From IMG/VR virus record IMGVR_UViG_3300044971_002992, positions 1 to 38,105 of that record: 38,105 bases of DNA, one strand, 5' to 3'. Origin of the DNA: a virus. The notes beneath the pieces are model-generated. The model made no database searches, was not told the origin of the DNA, and saw only the letters and a list, made by a program, of their open reading frames with translations. The stretch's first letter is position 1. Each line of letters opens with the position of its first letter. Of the stretch, positions 20,901 through 27,680 are shown piece by piece. The position numbers and the translations under genes were made by a program.

Positions 20901-20966
20901 CTTATCTACCTATTACTCCGAGAGCAACCGAGCGTGAGCGAGGGCGGTAGAGAGAATGTAGATAAG
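20901..20966. repeat. Box inverted pair around CCGAGAGCAACCGA
   Basis: CTTATCTAC 20901-20909 and GTAGATAAG 20958-20966 flank a segment (CCGAGAGCAACCGAGCG...GAGGGCG) that also occurs near 4979. The 359-base gap 20828-21186 is filled by this, the terminator, a hairpin module and a promoter. Confidence 0.55.
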
Positions 20967-20990
20967 AAGCAACCACCACAGAAATCTGCG

Positions 20991-21120
20991 ACTTTCTTAC
21001 CTGCCACCCCACTCACAGCCAGCGAGCCGTGCCGAGCTGGAGCCCCGCCACAGTTGGCAGAACCCCGGGGCTCCCACCGCGCGAGAGGGCGAGGCTGGGA
21101 TGGGGGAGCAAGTAGATAAG
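20991..21120. repeat. Hairpin module before 21187
   Basis: Degenerate left box ACTTTCTTAC 20991-21000, GGAGCCCCG 21039-21047, CGGGGCTCC 21066-21074, right box 21112-21120. ACAGCC near the left faces GGCTGG near the right, extending the stem. Confidence 0.7.
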
Positions 21121-21128
21121 TTCGGTTT

Positions 21129-21155
21129 GTAAGTCTGAACCTGTGGTGGTACAGT
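21129..21155 (+). promoter_or_regulatory. Box-class promoter for 21187
   Basis: GTAAGTCTGAACC, 8 bp, TACAGT (21150-21155). Confidence 0.75.
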
Positions 21156-21186
21156 TCAGGTGTCACCAACGGAGAAAGGAATCCAC

Positions 21187-21639
21187 ATGACACAAGCACT
21201 ACTAATCAAGGCAGACGGGGGAATCGCACCCGTCACTCTCCCCGAGGAGAACGCCTATCAGACCATCAACTCACTGGTTGGCGGTTGGATTGACTGCGTG
21301 ACCAATGGCGAGAATCTCGCTGGCTACGTCCACGACGAGGGACTGCTCATCGGTCTTGCTCCGAATCTCGTGGCGAGCGTTCTGTTCGGTCGTCCTCTCG
21401 TGGGTGACTGTGTGGTCGTTGGCTATCTGAATGAGCGTGGCGAGTACGACGGAAACGATTACGACGTGCCTGCCGAGTTCATGGGCGAGCGTTTTCATCT
21501 CATCGCTGGACTCATTCTGAACGATGAGCGAGTGCGCACCACCGTAGAGGCGGAAGTCGCCCGAATCATGGATGACCCCAGTCCGAAGGTCGTATCTCTG
21601 ACCGATGACGAGTTTGACGCTTGGCTGGAAGGGAAGTAA
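21187..21639 (+). CDS. DUF3846-like protein, 150 aa
   Basis: ALLIKADGGIAPVTLPEENAYQTINSLVGGWIDCVTNG (about 4-42) and the following DEGLLIGLAPNLVASVLFGRPLVGDCVVVGYLNERGEYDG match the conserved layout of DUF3846 proteins, common in phages and plasmids and of unknown function. The C-terminus is helical and acidic with a VVSLTDDEFDAWL end. ATG 21187 follows GAGAAAGGAATCCAC. Confidence 0.85.
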   Translation: MTQALLIKADGGIAPVTLPEENAYQTINSLVGGWIDCVTNGENLAGYVHDEGLLIGLAPNLVASVLFGRPLVGDCVVVGYLNERGEYDGNDYDVPAEFMGERFHLIAGLILNDERVRTTVEAEVARIMDDPSPKVVSLTDDEFDAWLEGK

Positions 21640-21642
21640 GCC

Positions 21643-21963
21643 ATGTCAGTAGATAAGTCCCCGACCGACACCTATCCCATGCGCCTGCTCTCTGTGGGCG
21701 AAGTGGTCACGCCTACATCAAGTGACTACGCCTACACCGTCCTCGCATGCTGGCTGTTGCGCCCCTCTGACATAGACACCTACGCCGTGTGGGTGGTGCT
21801 GTGTCTCCTGCCCCACAACCCACTCCACCCGTTCGCTGTGTTCACCGCCTACGACCGTCCCGAGGGCTGGTCTTTCGGGAATGGCGAATACCGTAGGAAC
21901 ATTGCTGACGCTCTCCACGACTACGAGGTGCGAGGCGGCAAGTTGAGAGGGTTGGACGACTGA
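21643..21963 (+). CDS. Hypothetical protein, 106 aa
   Basis: MSVDKSPTDTYPMRLLSVGEVVTP, a central hydrophobic stretch (AYTVLACWLLRPSDIDTYAVWVVLCLLP) that looks more like buried beta/helix than TM, and FTAYDRPEGWSFGNGEYRRNIADALHDYEVRGG. It starts 3 nt after the previous stop, so it is coupled to 21187. Residues 3-5 (VDK) are an in-frame box. Function unknown. Confidence 0.65.
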   Translation: MSVDKSPTDTYPMRLLSVGEVVTPTSSDYAYTVLACWLLRPSDIDTYAVWVVLCLLPHNPLHPFAVFTAYDRPEGWSFGNGEYRRNIADALHDYEVRGGKLRGLDD

Positions 21964-21972
21964 CTGGCGGTA

Positions 21973-22011
21973 GAGGGTAGATAAGTGCGCCCCCCATACT
22001 TATCTACCCTC
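21973..22011 (+). terminator. Perfect 14-bp box palindrome
   Basis: GAGGGTAGATAAGT, 11-nt loop, ACTTATCTACCCTC: the longest perfect box palindrome in the window, 10 nt after the stop of 21643-21963. The 349-base gap 21964-22312 also holds a module, a TGACGGTGGTGGA motif and a promoter. Confidence 0.7.
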
Positions 22012-22034
22012 ACTCTGCCCCCCTGCCTAGGTAG

Positions 22035-22154
22035 GTAGATAAGTCCGAGCCACATACCCACCTGTTCGGCTGGAGCCCCGCTACATGCAGTGGACCGCCG
22101 GGGCTCCCTGCGGGTGGCGGTGAACCCGTGCGCGTGGGGGGACAAGTAGATAAG
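22035..22154. repeat. Hairpin module before 22313
   Basis: Box 22035-22043 in plus orientation, GGAGCCCCG 22072-22080, CGGGGCTCC 22099-22107, right box 22146-22154. Here the left box is not inverted. Confidence 0.7.
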
Positions 22155-22225
22155 TCATGCCTGTTTCAGATTTCTCGCTTTTTTGGTGGGGCTGGTAAAT
22201 AACTCTGACACACCCCCCTAACACA

Positions 22226-22245
22226 ATGACGGTGGTGGATGACTC
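22226..22245 (+). repeat. Second dispersed motif, copy b
   Basis: ATGACGGTGGTGGATGACTC, immediately upstream of the promoter at 22251. The same arrangement is seen at 24340. Confidence 0.65.
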
Positions 22246-22250
22246 GCTTT

Positions 22251-22277
22251 GTAAGTCTGAACCGTGTGTGGTACAGT
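22251..22277 (+). promoter_or_regulatory. Box-class promoter for 22313
   Basis: GTAAGTCTGAACC, 8 bp, TACAGT (22272-22277). A second box at 22302-22310 lies in the ribosome-binding region (AAAGGTAGATAAGAAATG). Confidence 0.75.
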
Positions 22278-22312
22278 CGTTCACATCACCCACCAAGAAA
22301 GGTAGATAAGAA

Positions 22313-22699
22313 ATGGAACGGAAACTCATCGGATACTGCGGAGTGGATTCAGGACAGATTCTCCTGACCGACCCGTGCTATGTCAGCGACTTCCTCAGCG
22401 ATGAGGAGTTTGCGCCGTCAGAGGGAGAGACCCACCCGTACTCGTATAACGGAGCCTGCGGTGCTTCCCTCAGTGAGCAGGGTGGTGGGCAGTTGCTCTA
22501 CAAGCATGGTGGCACTGGTGCTGGCGTGTGTGTCTCATCAGGCTGGGGAGACGGCCTGTATCCCGTATTCGTGGAATACGCAGAGGACGGACGAGTTTCA
22601 TCCGTGACCGTTCAGTTCATCAGCGATGACGAGGATGAGTTTGAGGACGATTCAGAGGACGAAAACGAACTTTGGTCGGACGACGAGGACGAGGAATAG
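22313..22699 (+). CDS. DUF4241-like protein with acidic tail, 128 aa
   Basis: GVDSGQILLTDPCYVSDF (about 9-27) and GGTGAGVCVSSGWGDGLYPVFVEY (about 62-86) resemble the DUF4241-type motif found in phage and bacterial proteins of unknown function. The last 30 residues are almost all Asp and Glu, a tail that may mimic nucleic acid or bind basic partners. The start is fixed by the ribosome site AAAGG and box spacer. Confidence 0.75.
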   Translation: MERKLIGYCGVDSGQILLTDPCYVSDFLSDEEFAPSEGETHPYSYNGACGASLSEQGGGQLLYKHGGTGAGVCVSSGWGDGLYPVFVEYAEDGRVSSVTVQFISDDEDEFEDDSEDENELWSDDEDEE

Positions 22700-22730
22700 G
22701 TAGATAAGTCTGAACCGTTAGTGGTACAGT
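22700..22730 (+). promoter_or_regulatory. Box-class promoter for 22759
   Basis: GTAGATAAGTCTGAACC, 8 bp, TACAGT (22725-22730). It starts 1 nt after the stop codon of 22313-22699; leader has GAGAGGAAAAC. Confidence 0.85.
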
Positions 22731-22758
22731 TACTAGCAACACCTACCGAGAGGAAAAC

Positions 22759-23340
22759 ATGACACAGATTTACGACATTCATTCATACAAGGGCGGAGTG
22801 GGAGTGACCACAACCGCCTGCTCATTGGCTTTGATTCTTGCGAATAAGGGGCGTTCTACTCTGCTCGTTGATTCGGGCTACTCCCCCGACACTTATCCGT
22901 GGCTCAATATTGCATTACCCATTGGTTCCCGTGGAGAGGTTGCCAAGGGCGTGTTCCCCAACTTGGACATGGTGCGTGTCGGTGACAGTGAAAAGATTTC
23001 ATCTGTCAATGTTTCCGACTACGATTTCGTGGTCATTGACAACGGGCGCAACTGCTCACAGGAGTACCCGACCGCTTACACGGTTCAGCGTGTGTGTGTC
23101 GTGCGCAACGAGTACATGAGCCTGCACAACACCGCCAACCGATTCGCACCTAGCACTGAACTGCTGGTCGCTTTTATTGGAGATGGCTTGGCTCTCACTG
23201 CCAAGGATGTTCAGAGTGTTCTCAACCGTCAGCCTGTCGTTGCTTCCATTGACACTAACGCACAGCGAGCCATTGACGCTGGCTTGGCTGCGATGCGAGT
23301 GGATGAGCGATTTGGTTGGGTCAAGGAGTTGCTGGTCTAG
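22759..23340 (+). CDS. ParA/MinD-like P-loop ATPase with altered Walker A, 193 aa
   Basis: YDIHSYKGGVGVTTTACSLALILANKG at residues 4-30 is the deviant Walker A region of the ParA/MinD superfamily, followed by TLLVDSG (switch-like) and a Walker-B-like FVVIDNG at about 92-98. In the canonical motif KGGxGKT the second Lys is required for nucleotide binding; here it is Val (KGGVGVTT). CpaE-type relatives also vary here, so a non-hydrolysing or structural role is possible. It is short for the family (usually 250 or more aa). First gene of a likely four-gene operon (22759-24139) with no ParB-like partner seen. Confidence 0.8.
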   Translation: MTQIYDIHSYKGGVGVTTTACSLALILANKGRSTLLVDSGYSPDTYPWLNIALPIGSRGEVAKGVFPNLDMVRVGDSEKISSVNVSDYDFVVIDNGRNCSQEYPTAYTVQRVCVVRNEYMSLHNTANRFAPSTELLVAFIGDGLALTAKDVQSVLNRQPVVASIDTNAQRAIDAGLAAMRVDERFGWVKELLV

Positions 23341-23368
23341 AAGTAGACTGGCACGGATTCGGAAGGAA

Positions 23369-23377
23369 GGTAGATAA
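23369..23377 (+). promoter_or_regulatory. Box providing ribosome site spacer and GTG of 23378
   Basis: GGAAGGTAGATAAGTGG: the AGG belongs to the ribosome site and the box ends in the GTG start codon. Confidence 0.6.
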
Positions 23378-23590
23378 GTGGCAAAGTACAGAGTTACGGG
23401 CGTAATCCGTGGTACAGAGATTTCAGAGGACATCATTTTTGACGACTCTATCTCTCCCAAGAAACTCAAAGAGGCTTGCGAAGAAGCGCAGAGCGTCATG
23501 CTGGATTACTGGGCAATGAAGTTCTCATTTGACTTCCGCAAGAACCTCACCAGTATCTCAACTATCAAGGTAGAAGAAGTAGCGCAATGA
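23378..23590 (+). CDS. Hypothetical protein, 70 aa, GTG start
   Basis: MAKYRVTGVIRGTEISEDIIFDDSISPKKLKEACEEAQSV reads as two beta strands and a helix, ending in a beta hairpin. No family recognised. GTG is within a box, GGAAGG 7-12 nt upstream. Its TGA overlaps the ATG of 23587 (ATGA), so translation is coupled. Confidence 0.6.
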   Translation: MAKYRVTGVIRGTEISEDIIFDDSISPKKLKEACEEAQSVMLDYWAMKFSFDFRKNLTSISTIKVEEVAQ

Positions 23591-23817
23591 GTGAGCCGAT
23601 GAGCGTGGGCGAACTCACAGACTTCCTATGGACTGAATACAACACTCTCGGTGTCACGCCAGTAGAAGCAATGTGCAACATGTGGGATGACATACGAGAC
23701 GGTCATCTATTTCCATGGATTTCTGATGAGCATGGCGTTGATGCCCGTACACTTGCTCTCGCCGTTGCAGACGCAACGCTCCGTACCGTGGAAGGGGGAC
23801 TCAATGTGGGTAGATAA
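23587..23817 (+). CDS. Hypothetical protein, 76 aa
   Basis: MSEPMSVGELTDFLWTEYNTLGVTPVEAMCNMWDDIRDGHLFPWISDEH and a helical, Ala-rich C-terminus. No family recognised. It overlaps the previous gene by 4 nt and the next by 14 nt. Its stop TAG is in the box GGTAGATAAC. Confidence 0.6.
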   Translation: MSEPMSVGELTDFLWTEYNTLGVTPVEAMCNMWDDIRDGHLFPWISDEHGVDARTLALAVADATLRTVEGGLNVGR

Positions 23818-24139
23818 CTTTTTGCGTCGTTGTGCGTGGACTATCGCAGTGATGTTCACACACTGGTATCACACGGCAACGCAGGGGCGCATACTGGTTG
23901 GTGCTGATGTTGCACTGAAATGGGAAGAAAAGGCTAGCCACCACATTTACGCCTATGTCTCTTTCTCTGCTCCACCTGTGGGTGATGAACTAGACGATTT
24001 TGGCATTGACGATGATGCAGTGTTCCGATACCTAAGTGGAGTGCGTGACATTATCCGTATCGCTTGGCAAGGTAGTGACGAGGGCTGGCGCATTGCCTAC
24101 TCGGAACTTATCTACGCTTCTCCTGTTGAGTCCATCTAA
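23804..24139 (+). CDS. Hypothetical protein, 111 aa
   Basis: MWVDNFLRRCAWTIAVMFTHWYHTATQGRILVG, a weakly hydrophobic N-terminus, then SHHIYAYVSFSAPPVGDELDDFGIDDDAVFRYL and IIRIAWQGSDEGWRIAYSELI. ATG 23804 follows GGAAGGGGG. An upstream frame extension to 23687 overlaps 23587 heavily and is rejected. A box variant encodes Val-Asp-Asn at residues 3-5, and a minus-oriented box lies in the 3' end. Function unknown. Confidence 0.6.
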   Translation: MWVDNFLRRCAWTIAVMFTHWYHTATQGRILVGADVALKWEEKASHHIYAYVSFSAPPVGDELDDFGIDDDAVFRYLSGVRDIIRIAWQGSDEGWRIAYSELIYASPVESI

Positions 24140-24184
24140 GTAGATAAGTCCACCAACTTTCCCTGAAATCTGATAACTCCAGCT

Positions 24185-24271
24185 GGAGCCCCGCTATGCA
24201 CGGACCAGCGCCGGGGCTCACGCCGTGACACCGAAGGTCGCTCGTGTGGGTGGACATTTAGATAAATCTAA
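24185..24271. repeat. Degenerate hairpin module
   Basis: GGAGCCCCG 24185-24193, CGGGGCTC 24212-24219, and the symmetric box TTTAGATAAATCT near 24258-24271. Left box at about 24140 is in plus orientation, next to the stop of 23804-24139. Confidence 0.55.
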
Positions 24272-24339
24272 CTACGAACTTTCTCCAACCGAAAGACGAG
24301 GAGCACGGGGGGACAGGTAGATAAGTCTCCAAAAACCAA

Positions 24340-24359
24340 ATGACGGTGGTGGATGAGTC
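24340..24359 (+). repeat. Second dispersed motif, copy c
   Basis: ATGACGGTGGTGGATGAGTC ends two bases before the box of the promoter at 24362. Confidence 0.65.
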
Positions 24360-24361
24360 AG

Positions 24362-24392
24362 GTAGATAAGTTTGTCCCTGTGCTGGTATGGT
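24362..24392 (+). promoter_or_regulatory. Box-class promoter for 24428
   Basis: GTAGATAAGTTTGTCCC, 8 bp, TATGGT (24387-24392). Confidence 0.8.
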
Positions 24393-24427
24393 ACATCGCA
24401 TGGAACTAAACCCGAAAGGAACTGGAC

Positions 24428-25141
24428 ATGCCTAACTGGTGCTACACAAACATGTTGGTCGCTGGCAATAAGCGTGAACTGCGGAAACTCATCAGCGCAA
24501 TGCGTGAACCGAAGCAGTGCTATGAACTGAACAGACTCGTTCCTCTTGACCCGAGGGGAAGCATTGAGAAAGTCAGCACACACAAGGACAAAGATGGAAA
24601 CGATGTGACCACCACATTCTCGGTGTTCGCAAGCACGGAGTCAGACGGCTTTGACGGATACGCAGACGCAATAGAGAAGTGGGGAACAAAGTGGGGTGCA
24701 TGCAATGTGGAAGTAGACGATGAAAACTCGTATCCACTTCATGTGCGATTTGAGAGCGCATGGTCACCTGCAACGAAGTTGATTCAGTCTGTGTCTGAGC
24801 AGTTTCCGAATCTCGTGTTCTCGCTTTCTTATGATGAAGAAGGTCATCAGTTCTGCGGTTGGGAAGTAATCGCTAACGGAGAAACAGTTGAGGAAGGAAG
24901 CCTTGACACTGACCGCATGCCAGAAGATTTGCAGAAGTTGTATGACGAAGCAACAGAAAAAGACGAAACCATGCTGTGGGATGAGTATTACGAAGCACAT
25001 AACGACTGGCGCAACAACAACACAGACATGATGTACACAGATGCTGAAACCGTAATGAACGAGTATCTCGTTTGGAAGCGGAAGGCAGACAGACAACGCA
25101 AGGAAGGAAGGTATGTGGAGTCCTTCATTCCAAGCGTCTAA
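24428..25141 (+). CDS. DUF1281/Api92-like ferredoxin-fold protein, 237 aa
   Basis: MPNWCYTNMLVAGNKRELRKLISAMRE at the N-terminus, LNRLVPLDP (about 38-46), WGTKWGACNVEVDD and ARFESAWSPATKLIQSVSEQFPNLVFSLSYDEEG are the classical segments of the Api92-like/DUF1281 family found on phages and plasmids; function unknown. The last 60 residues are helical and basic. ATG follows GAAAGGAAC. An XRE gene follows 33 nt later. Confidence 0.8.
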   Translation: MPNWCYTNMLVAGNKRELRKLISAMREPKQCYELNRLVPLDPRGSIEKVSTHKDKDGNDVTTTFSVFASTESDGFDGYADAIEKWGTKWGACNVEVDDENSYPLHVRFESAWSPATKLIQSVSEQFPNLVFSLSYDEEGHQFCGWEVIANGETVEEGSLDTDRMPEDLQKLYDEATEKDETMLWDEYYEAHNDWRNNNTDMMYTDAETVMNEYLVWKRKADRQRKEGRYVESFIPSV

Positions 25142-25174
25142 TCAGTAGATAACTCCACAGAAACAGAAACCCCC

Positions 25175-25381
25175 ATGACAAAAACACAAGAAACCATTAG
25201 TAAGCGAGTGAAGGAACTGCGTGAGAACGCAGGCTGGTCACAGATAGAACTTGCTTCTCGGGCTGGCATTGACAGAAAGACCGTAAATCGCATTGAGAAC
25301 GGTCACTTCATGCCAAGCGTTGAGACGCTAGTTGCTCTTGGCAAGGCACTCGGAATCCCCACTGACTCCATTATTGGATGA
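25175..25381 (+). CDS. XRE-family helix-turn-helix regulator, 68 aa
   Basis: ISKRVKELRENAGWSQIELASRAGIDRKTVNRIENGHFMPSVETLVALGKALGIPTDSIIG is a complete Cro/CI-type HTH domain (recognition helix about 31-42, RKTVNRIE) and essentially nothing else. It would bind DNA as a dimer. No clear Shine-Dalgarno sequence; a box variant (GTAGATAACT) lies about 24 nt upstream. It is a candidate for a regulator of the box sites but no data here link them. Confidence 0.85.
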   Translation: MTKTQETISKRVKELRENAGWSQIELASRAGIDRKTVNRIENGHFMPSVETLVALGKALGIPTDSIIG

Positions 25382-25423
25382 AGTACATTGCTGACCGTTG
25401 GGGAGAGATAGCCCCATTAGTCA

Positions 25424-25454
25424 GTAGATAAGTCTGAACCATACATGGTATGCT
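25424..25454 (+). promoter_or_regulatory. Box-class promoter for 25488
   Basis: GTAGATAAGTCTGAACC, 8 bp, TATGCT (25449-25454). Confidence 0.85.
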
Positions 25455-25487
25455 TCCATTACCACCAACCCACAGAAAGGAAACACT

Positions 25488-26174
25488 GTGAACACCAAAG
25501 AAGCCATTGAGAGGGACGGTCAGATTCTCGTAGAGGATGTGATTATTCGCTCACAGTTTGCCAAGATAGAGATGTGCAAGTCGGAGCCAATGTCCGATAA
25601 TCCTGCGATTATGCTCATCGCTGTTGAGAGCAATGAAACCAACCCCGAACACGACACCTGTGTTGAGTTCCAGCAGGAAGTTGGTCTGAGCAAGCCCTAC
25701 CACCTTGCAATGATTCCTCTGATTCACAAAGAGGATGTAGTGGACTGCATTGAGGATGTGGTCAAGGCAATGCCCATTGCCAAGTTTGACTTCATCATCC
25801 TCGCTGTTGAGGGCTACACACGCTCATTCACCGACCCCGAAGAAGGTCGTGCGAACATGAAGAACATGAACCGAGGCGACTTGCAGAAGGAGTTTCAGGA
25901 GAATCCATTTACCGATGTGTGCGAGGCTCATGTCATCACCGCTATCAACTGGGGTGCAGACAAGTTGTGGCACAGCGTTGCTCCCTACAAGTACGACGAC
26001 CAAGGAATCCCACAGTTCTCCGAACCAAAGGCAGAGGTCTGCGAACTAAAAGAGGACAGCGAGTTTGGGCGAATCCCCGACACACTCATCGCTATCTGTC
26101 AATACATGGAAATGGCTCTGCGTACTTCCGAGTACCAAGACCTTCTTGCCCGAGCAAGAAAGGAAGGTAAATAA
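25488..26174 (+). CDS. Hypothetical protein, 228 aa, GTG start
   Basis: An alpha/beta protein: AIMLIAVESNETNPEHDTCVEFQQEV (about 40-65), PYHLAMIPLIHKEDVVDCIEDVVKAMP, FDFIILAVEGYTRSF and VITAINWGADKLWHSVAPYKYDD. The pattern of repeated strands and helices suggests a Rossmann-like fold, but I see no nucleotide-binding motif. The GTG at 25488 follows GAAAGGAAACACT. It is followed directly by 26175 with no gap, and co-transcribed with 26321. Confidence 0.65.
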   Translation: MNTKEAIERDGQILVEDVIIRSQFAKIEMCKSEPMSDNPAIMLIAVESNETNPEHDTCVEFQQEVGLSKPYHLAMIPLIHKEDVVDCIEDVVKAMPIAKFDFIILAVEGYTRSFTDPEEGRANMKNMNRGDLQKEFQENPFTDVCEAHVITAINWGADKLWHSVAPYKYDDQGIPQFSEPKAEVCELKEDSEFGRIPDTLIAICQYMEMALRTSEYQDLLARARKEGK

Positions 26175-26324
26175 GTGAACGCCGAACTCATCAAGATGTT
26201 GGACAACGCAATAGCGTCCTGCTCAGGCAGGGACATTATCTCTACTAGTGAAATGGTGGACATGTTGTTGGACATGCGGATTCTCGTACTGCAAGAGGAA
26301 CAACTGGAAGGAGCAGACAAGTGA
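26175..26324 (+). CDS. Acidic miniprotein, 49 aa, GTG start
   Basis: VNAELIKMLDNAIASCSGRDIISTSEMVDMLLDMRILVLQEE then a short acidic tail. Mostly helical. The GTG follows AGAAAGGAAGGTAAATAA, in which a box variant forms the spacer, directly after the stop codon of 25488-26174. Its TGA overlaps the GTG of 26321 (GTGA). Coupling on both sides supports it as real. Function unknown. Confidence 0.6.
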   Translation: MNAELIKMLDNAIASCSGRDIISTSEMVDMLLDMRILVLQEEQLEGADK

Positions 26325-26539
26325 AGCACATAATGACCGTCATCAAGGAAATGCGTGACAACTACATCGGGCGAAGGATAAGACTGGATTTCACTGCCGA
26401 CCCATACACCACGCTCCGTGCTGGTGACGAGGGAACCATTGACCACATAGATGACATTGGCACTGTGTTTGTGAAATGGGATAATGGCAGTAGCCTTGGA
26501 CTCGTATCAGAGGCGGGTGACAAGTTCACCTTCCTCTAA
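26321..26539 (+). CDS. DUF4314-like protein, 72 aa
   Basis: YIGRRIRLDFTADPYTTLRAGDEGTIDHIDDIGTVFVKWDNGSSLGLVSEAGDKFTFL matches the DUF4314 layout (GxRIRL, DPYTxLxxGxxGTVxxID, VxWDxGSxLGL), a small SH3-like family in phages and mobile elements. Function unknown. GTG start overlaps the previous stop. Followed by a box palindrome and a strong terminator. Confidence 0.8.
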   Translation: MKHIMTVIKEMRDNYIGRRIRLDFTADPYTTLRAGDEGTIDHIDDIGTVFVKWDNGSSLGLVSEAGDKFTFL

Positions 26540-26544
26540 GGACT

Positions 26545-26581
26545 GGTAGATAAGTGTTTATTTCCTTTCTTCTTATCTACC
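26545..26581 (+). repeat. Box palindrome before the terminator
   Basis: GGTAGATAAG 26545-26554 and CTTATCTACC 26572-26581 with a T/C-rich loop. Confidence 0.65.
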
Positions 26582-26588
26582 TAGTAGG

Positions 26589-26627
26589 GAGCCACCATCT
26601 GACGGGGATGGTGGCTCTCGCTTTTTT
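26589..26627 (+). terminator. Rho-independent terminator
   Basis: GAGCCACCATC, loop, GATGGTGGCTC, then TCGCTTTTTTA: 11-bp stem with a real T run, the clearest intrinsic terminator of the window. It closes the 25488-26539 operon. Confidence 0.9.
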
Positions 26628-26639
26628 ATGCCCCAACTC

Positions 26640-26863
26640 GCTCAATGCGGTGTGGAGCCCCGGCTGGATTGAGCCCTAGGGCTTAAACCGTGTTCAATTT
26701 TTCGTTTTTTTTACATACCTGCGGCCGGCTGCGGCGGAAAACCAGGGAAGGTAGGCAATGACGGTGGGGGAAGACTTGCCTGGCGGAACTTAGCATTTGT
26801 CAAATAGTTGATTTTTCCATTACCATGCTGGGTGGACACGTAGATAAGTCCGAGGAAGGAAAC
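26640..26863. other. Gap between 26321 and 26864 genes
   Basis: The 324-base gap 26540-26863 contains the palindrome and terminator above, an orphan GGAGCCCCG (26654-26662), AGCCCTAGGGCT (26672-26683), a GCGGCCGGCTGCGGC block near 26721, motif copy d (ATGACGGTGGGGGAAGACTT, 26758-26777) and one box (26840). No box-class promoter is seen for 26864. Confidence 0.5.
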
Positions 26864-27352
26864 ATGAATCAGATAACAAGTGAGGTCATTGACATCCACC
26901 ACGAACAACTGTGGGGTGAGGCCGAGAAGAAATACAAGAACTTGTTCGCAGTTCCAAAGGAAGAAGTGACTCGCATAAACGAGATTTTGCGAGGGATGTA
27001 CGTTGTTCAGATTTGGCAGCGAGATGGTGGCAGTGGCTCGCCTATCTCTGCATTACGCAGTTACTCGGTATCAGAGGAGTCAGCACAGTATGTGCTGGAC
27101 AACCTCGGTTACTCCAGCCTCAAGTACAGCTCAAAGCGTGAGAAGGAAGAAGCTCCACAGAAGCGCGCAAATAAATGGGAAAACTTTGACAAGTGGGCTC
27201 AAGGCCATCGAGGGGAACAGTTCACAACCGAGCAACTGGTCGAGCAGTCTGGGTTCTCGTACCAGACAACACTGAAGTACGTTTCAGAAAGTCCGATTTT
27301 CGTTAAGGTGAAACGCGGGCTGTGGAGCGTCAGTAAAGACGAACGCGACTGA
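26864..27352 (+). CDS. Winged-helix-like DNA-binding protein, 162 aa
   Basis: The N-terminal 100 residues (VIQIW..., SYSVSEESAQYVLDNLGY) are alpha/beta of unknown type. The C-terminal part (NKWENFDKWAQGHRGEQFTTEQLVEQSGFSYQTTLKYVSESPIFVKVKRGLWSV, about 107-160) has the helix-helix-turn-helix-wing order of a winged helix, with the wing near the KRGLWSV end. ATG follows GAGGAAGGAAAC. DNA binding is inferred; a role at box sites is possible. Confidence 0.65.
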   Translation: MNQITSEVIDIHHEQLWGEAEKKYKNLFAVPKEEVTRINEILRGMYVVQIWQRDGGSGSPISALRSYSVSEESAQYVLDNLGYSSLKYSSKREKEEAPQKRANKWENFDKWAQGHRGEQFTTEQLVEQSGFSYQTTLKYVSESPIFVKVKRGLWSVSKDERD

Positions 27353-27680
27353 CTAGGTAGATAAGTCAAAAAGTCAATAAATCTCTCGCCGGCCACAAGA
27401 GCCCCGTTGTAAGCCCGAGCGGTGCGGGGCTCCAGCGCAGGCTGGTGGGCGCAGGCATGGGGGGACGGCTAGAAAAGTCGGAGAATCATCCGTGCGCCAA
27501 CATGCCACCTGCAACGCACCACATAAGAGGTGTGCGCTGATGTAGGTAGATAAGTCGGAGAGCCAATGCTGGCAAGGCTTCTATGTAGGTAGATAAGTCG
27601 GGCTGTCAAGAGTTACTAAGTCTGAACCATGCATGGTATGGTGTGTCTGTCCCTACCAACCGCTTACAAAGGAGCAAACA
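27353..27680. other. 328-base intergenic region of 27681
   Basis: It contains the box at 27355, a degenerate hairpin module (GAGCCCCG 27399-27406, CGGGGCTCC 27425-27433, CTAGAAAAGTC near 27469), two direct copies of TGTAGGTAGATAAGTCGG near 27542 and 27585, and the promoter for 27681. Confidence 0.6.
27616..27642 (+). promoter_or_regulatory. Box-class promoter for 27681
   Basis: CTAAGTCTGAACC, 8 bp, TATGGT (27637-27642); half-box. Leader has AAAGGAG. Confidence 0.75.

Noticed and set aside
12544-22154. Repeats considered as a CRISPR array
   Set aside because: The repeated box is only 9-11 bases, spacing is irregular and genes lie between copies; no Cas gene is present.
12544-22154. Hairpin modules considered as MITE-like transposable elements
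   Set aside because: No target-site duplications are visible and copies sit only between genes at a fixed place relative to promoters; kept as a repeat with unknown mobility.
22226-22310. Motif copies read as tiny leader peptides (MTVVDD, MTVVDE)
   Set aside because: No ribosome sites at most copies and frames of variable length through the promoter; a DNA motif is simpler.
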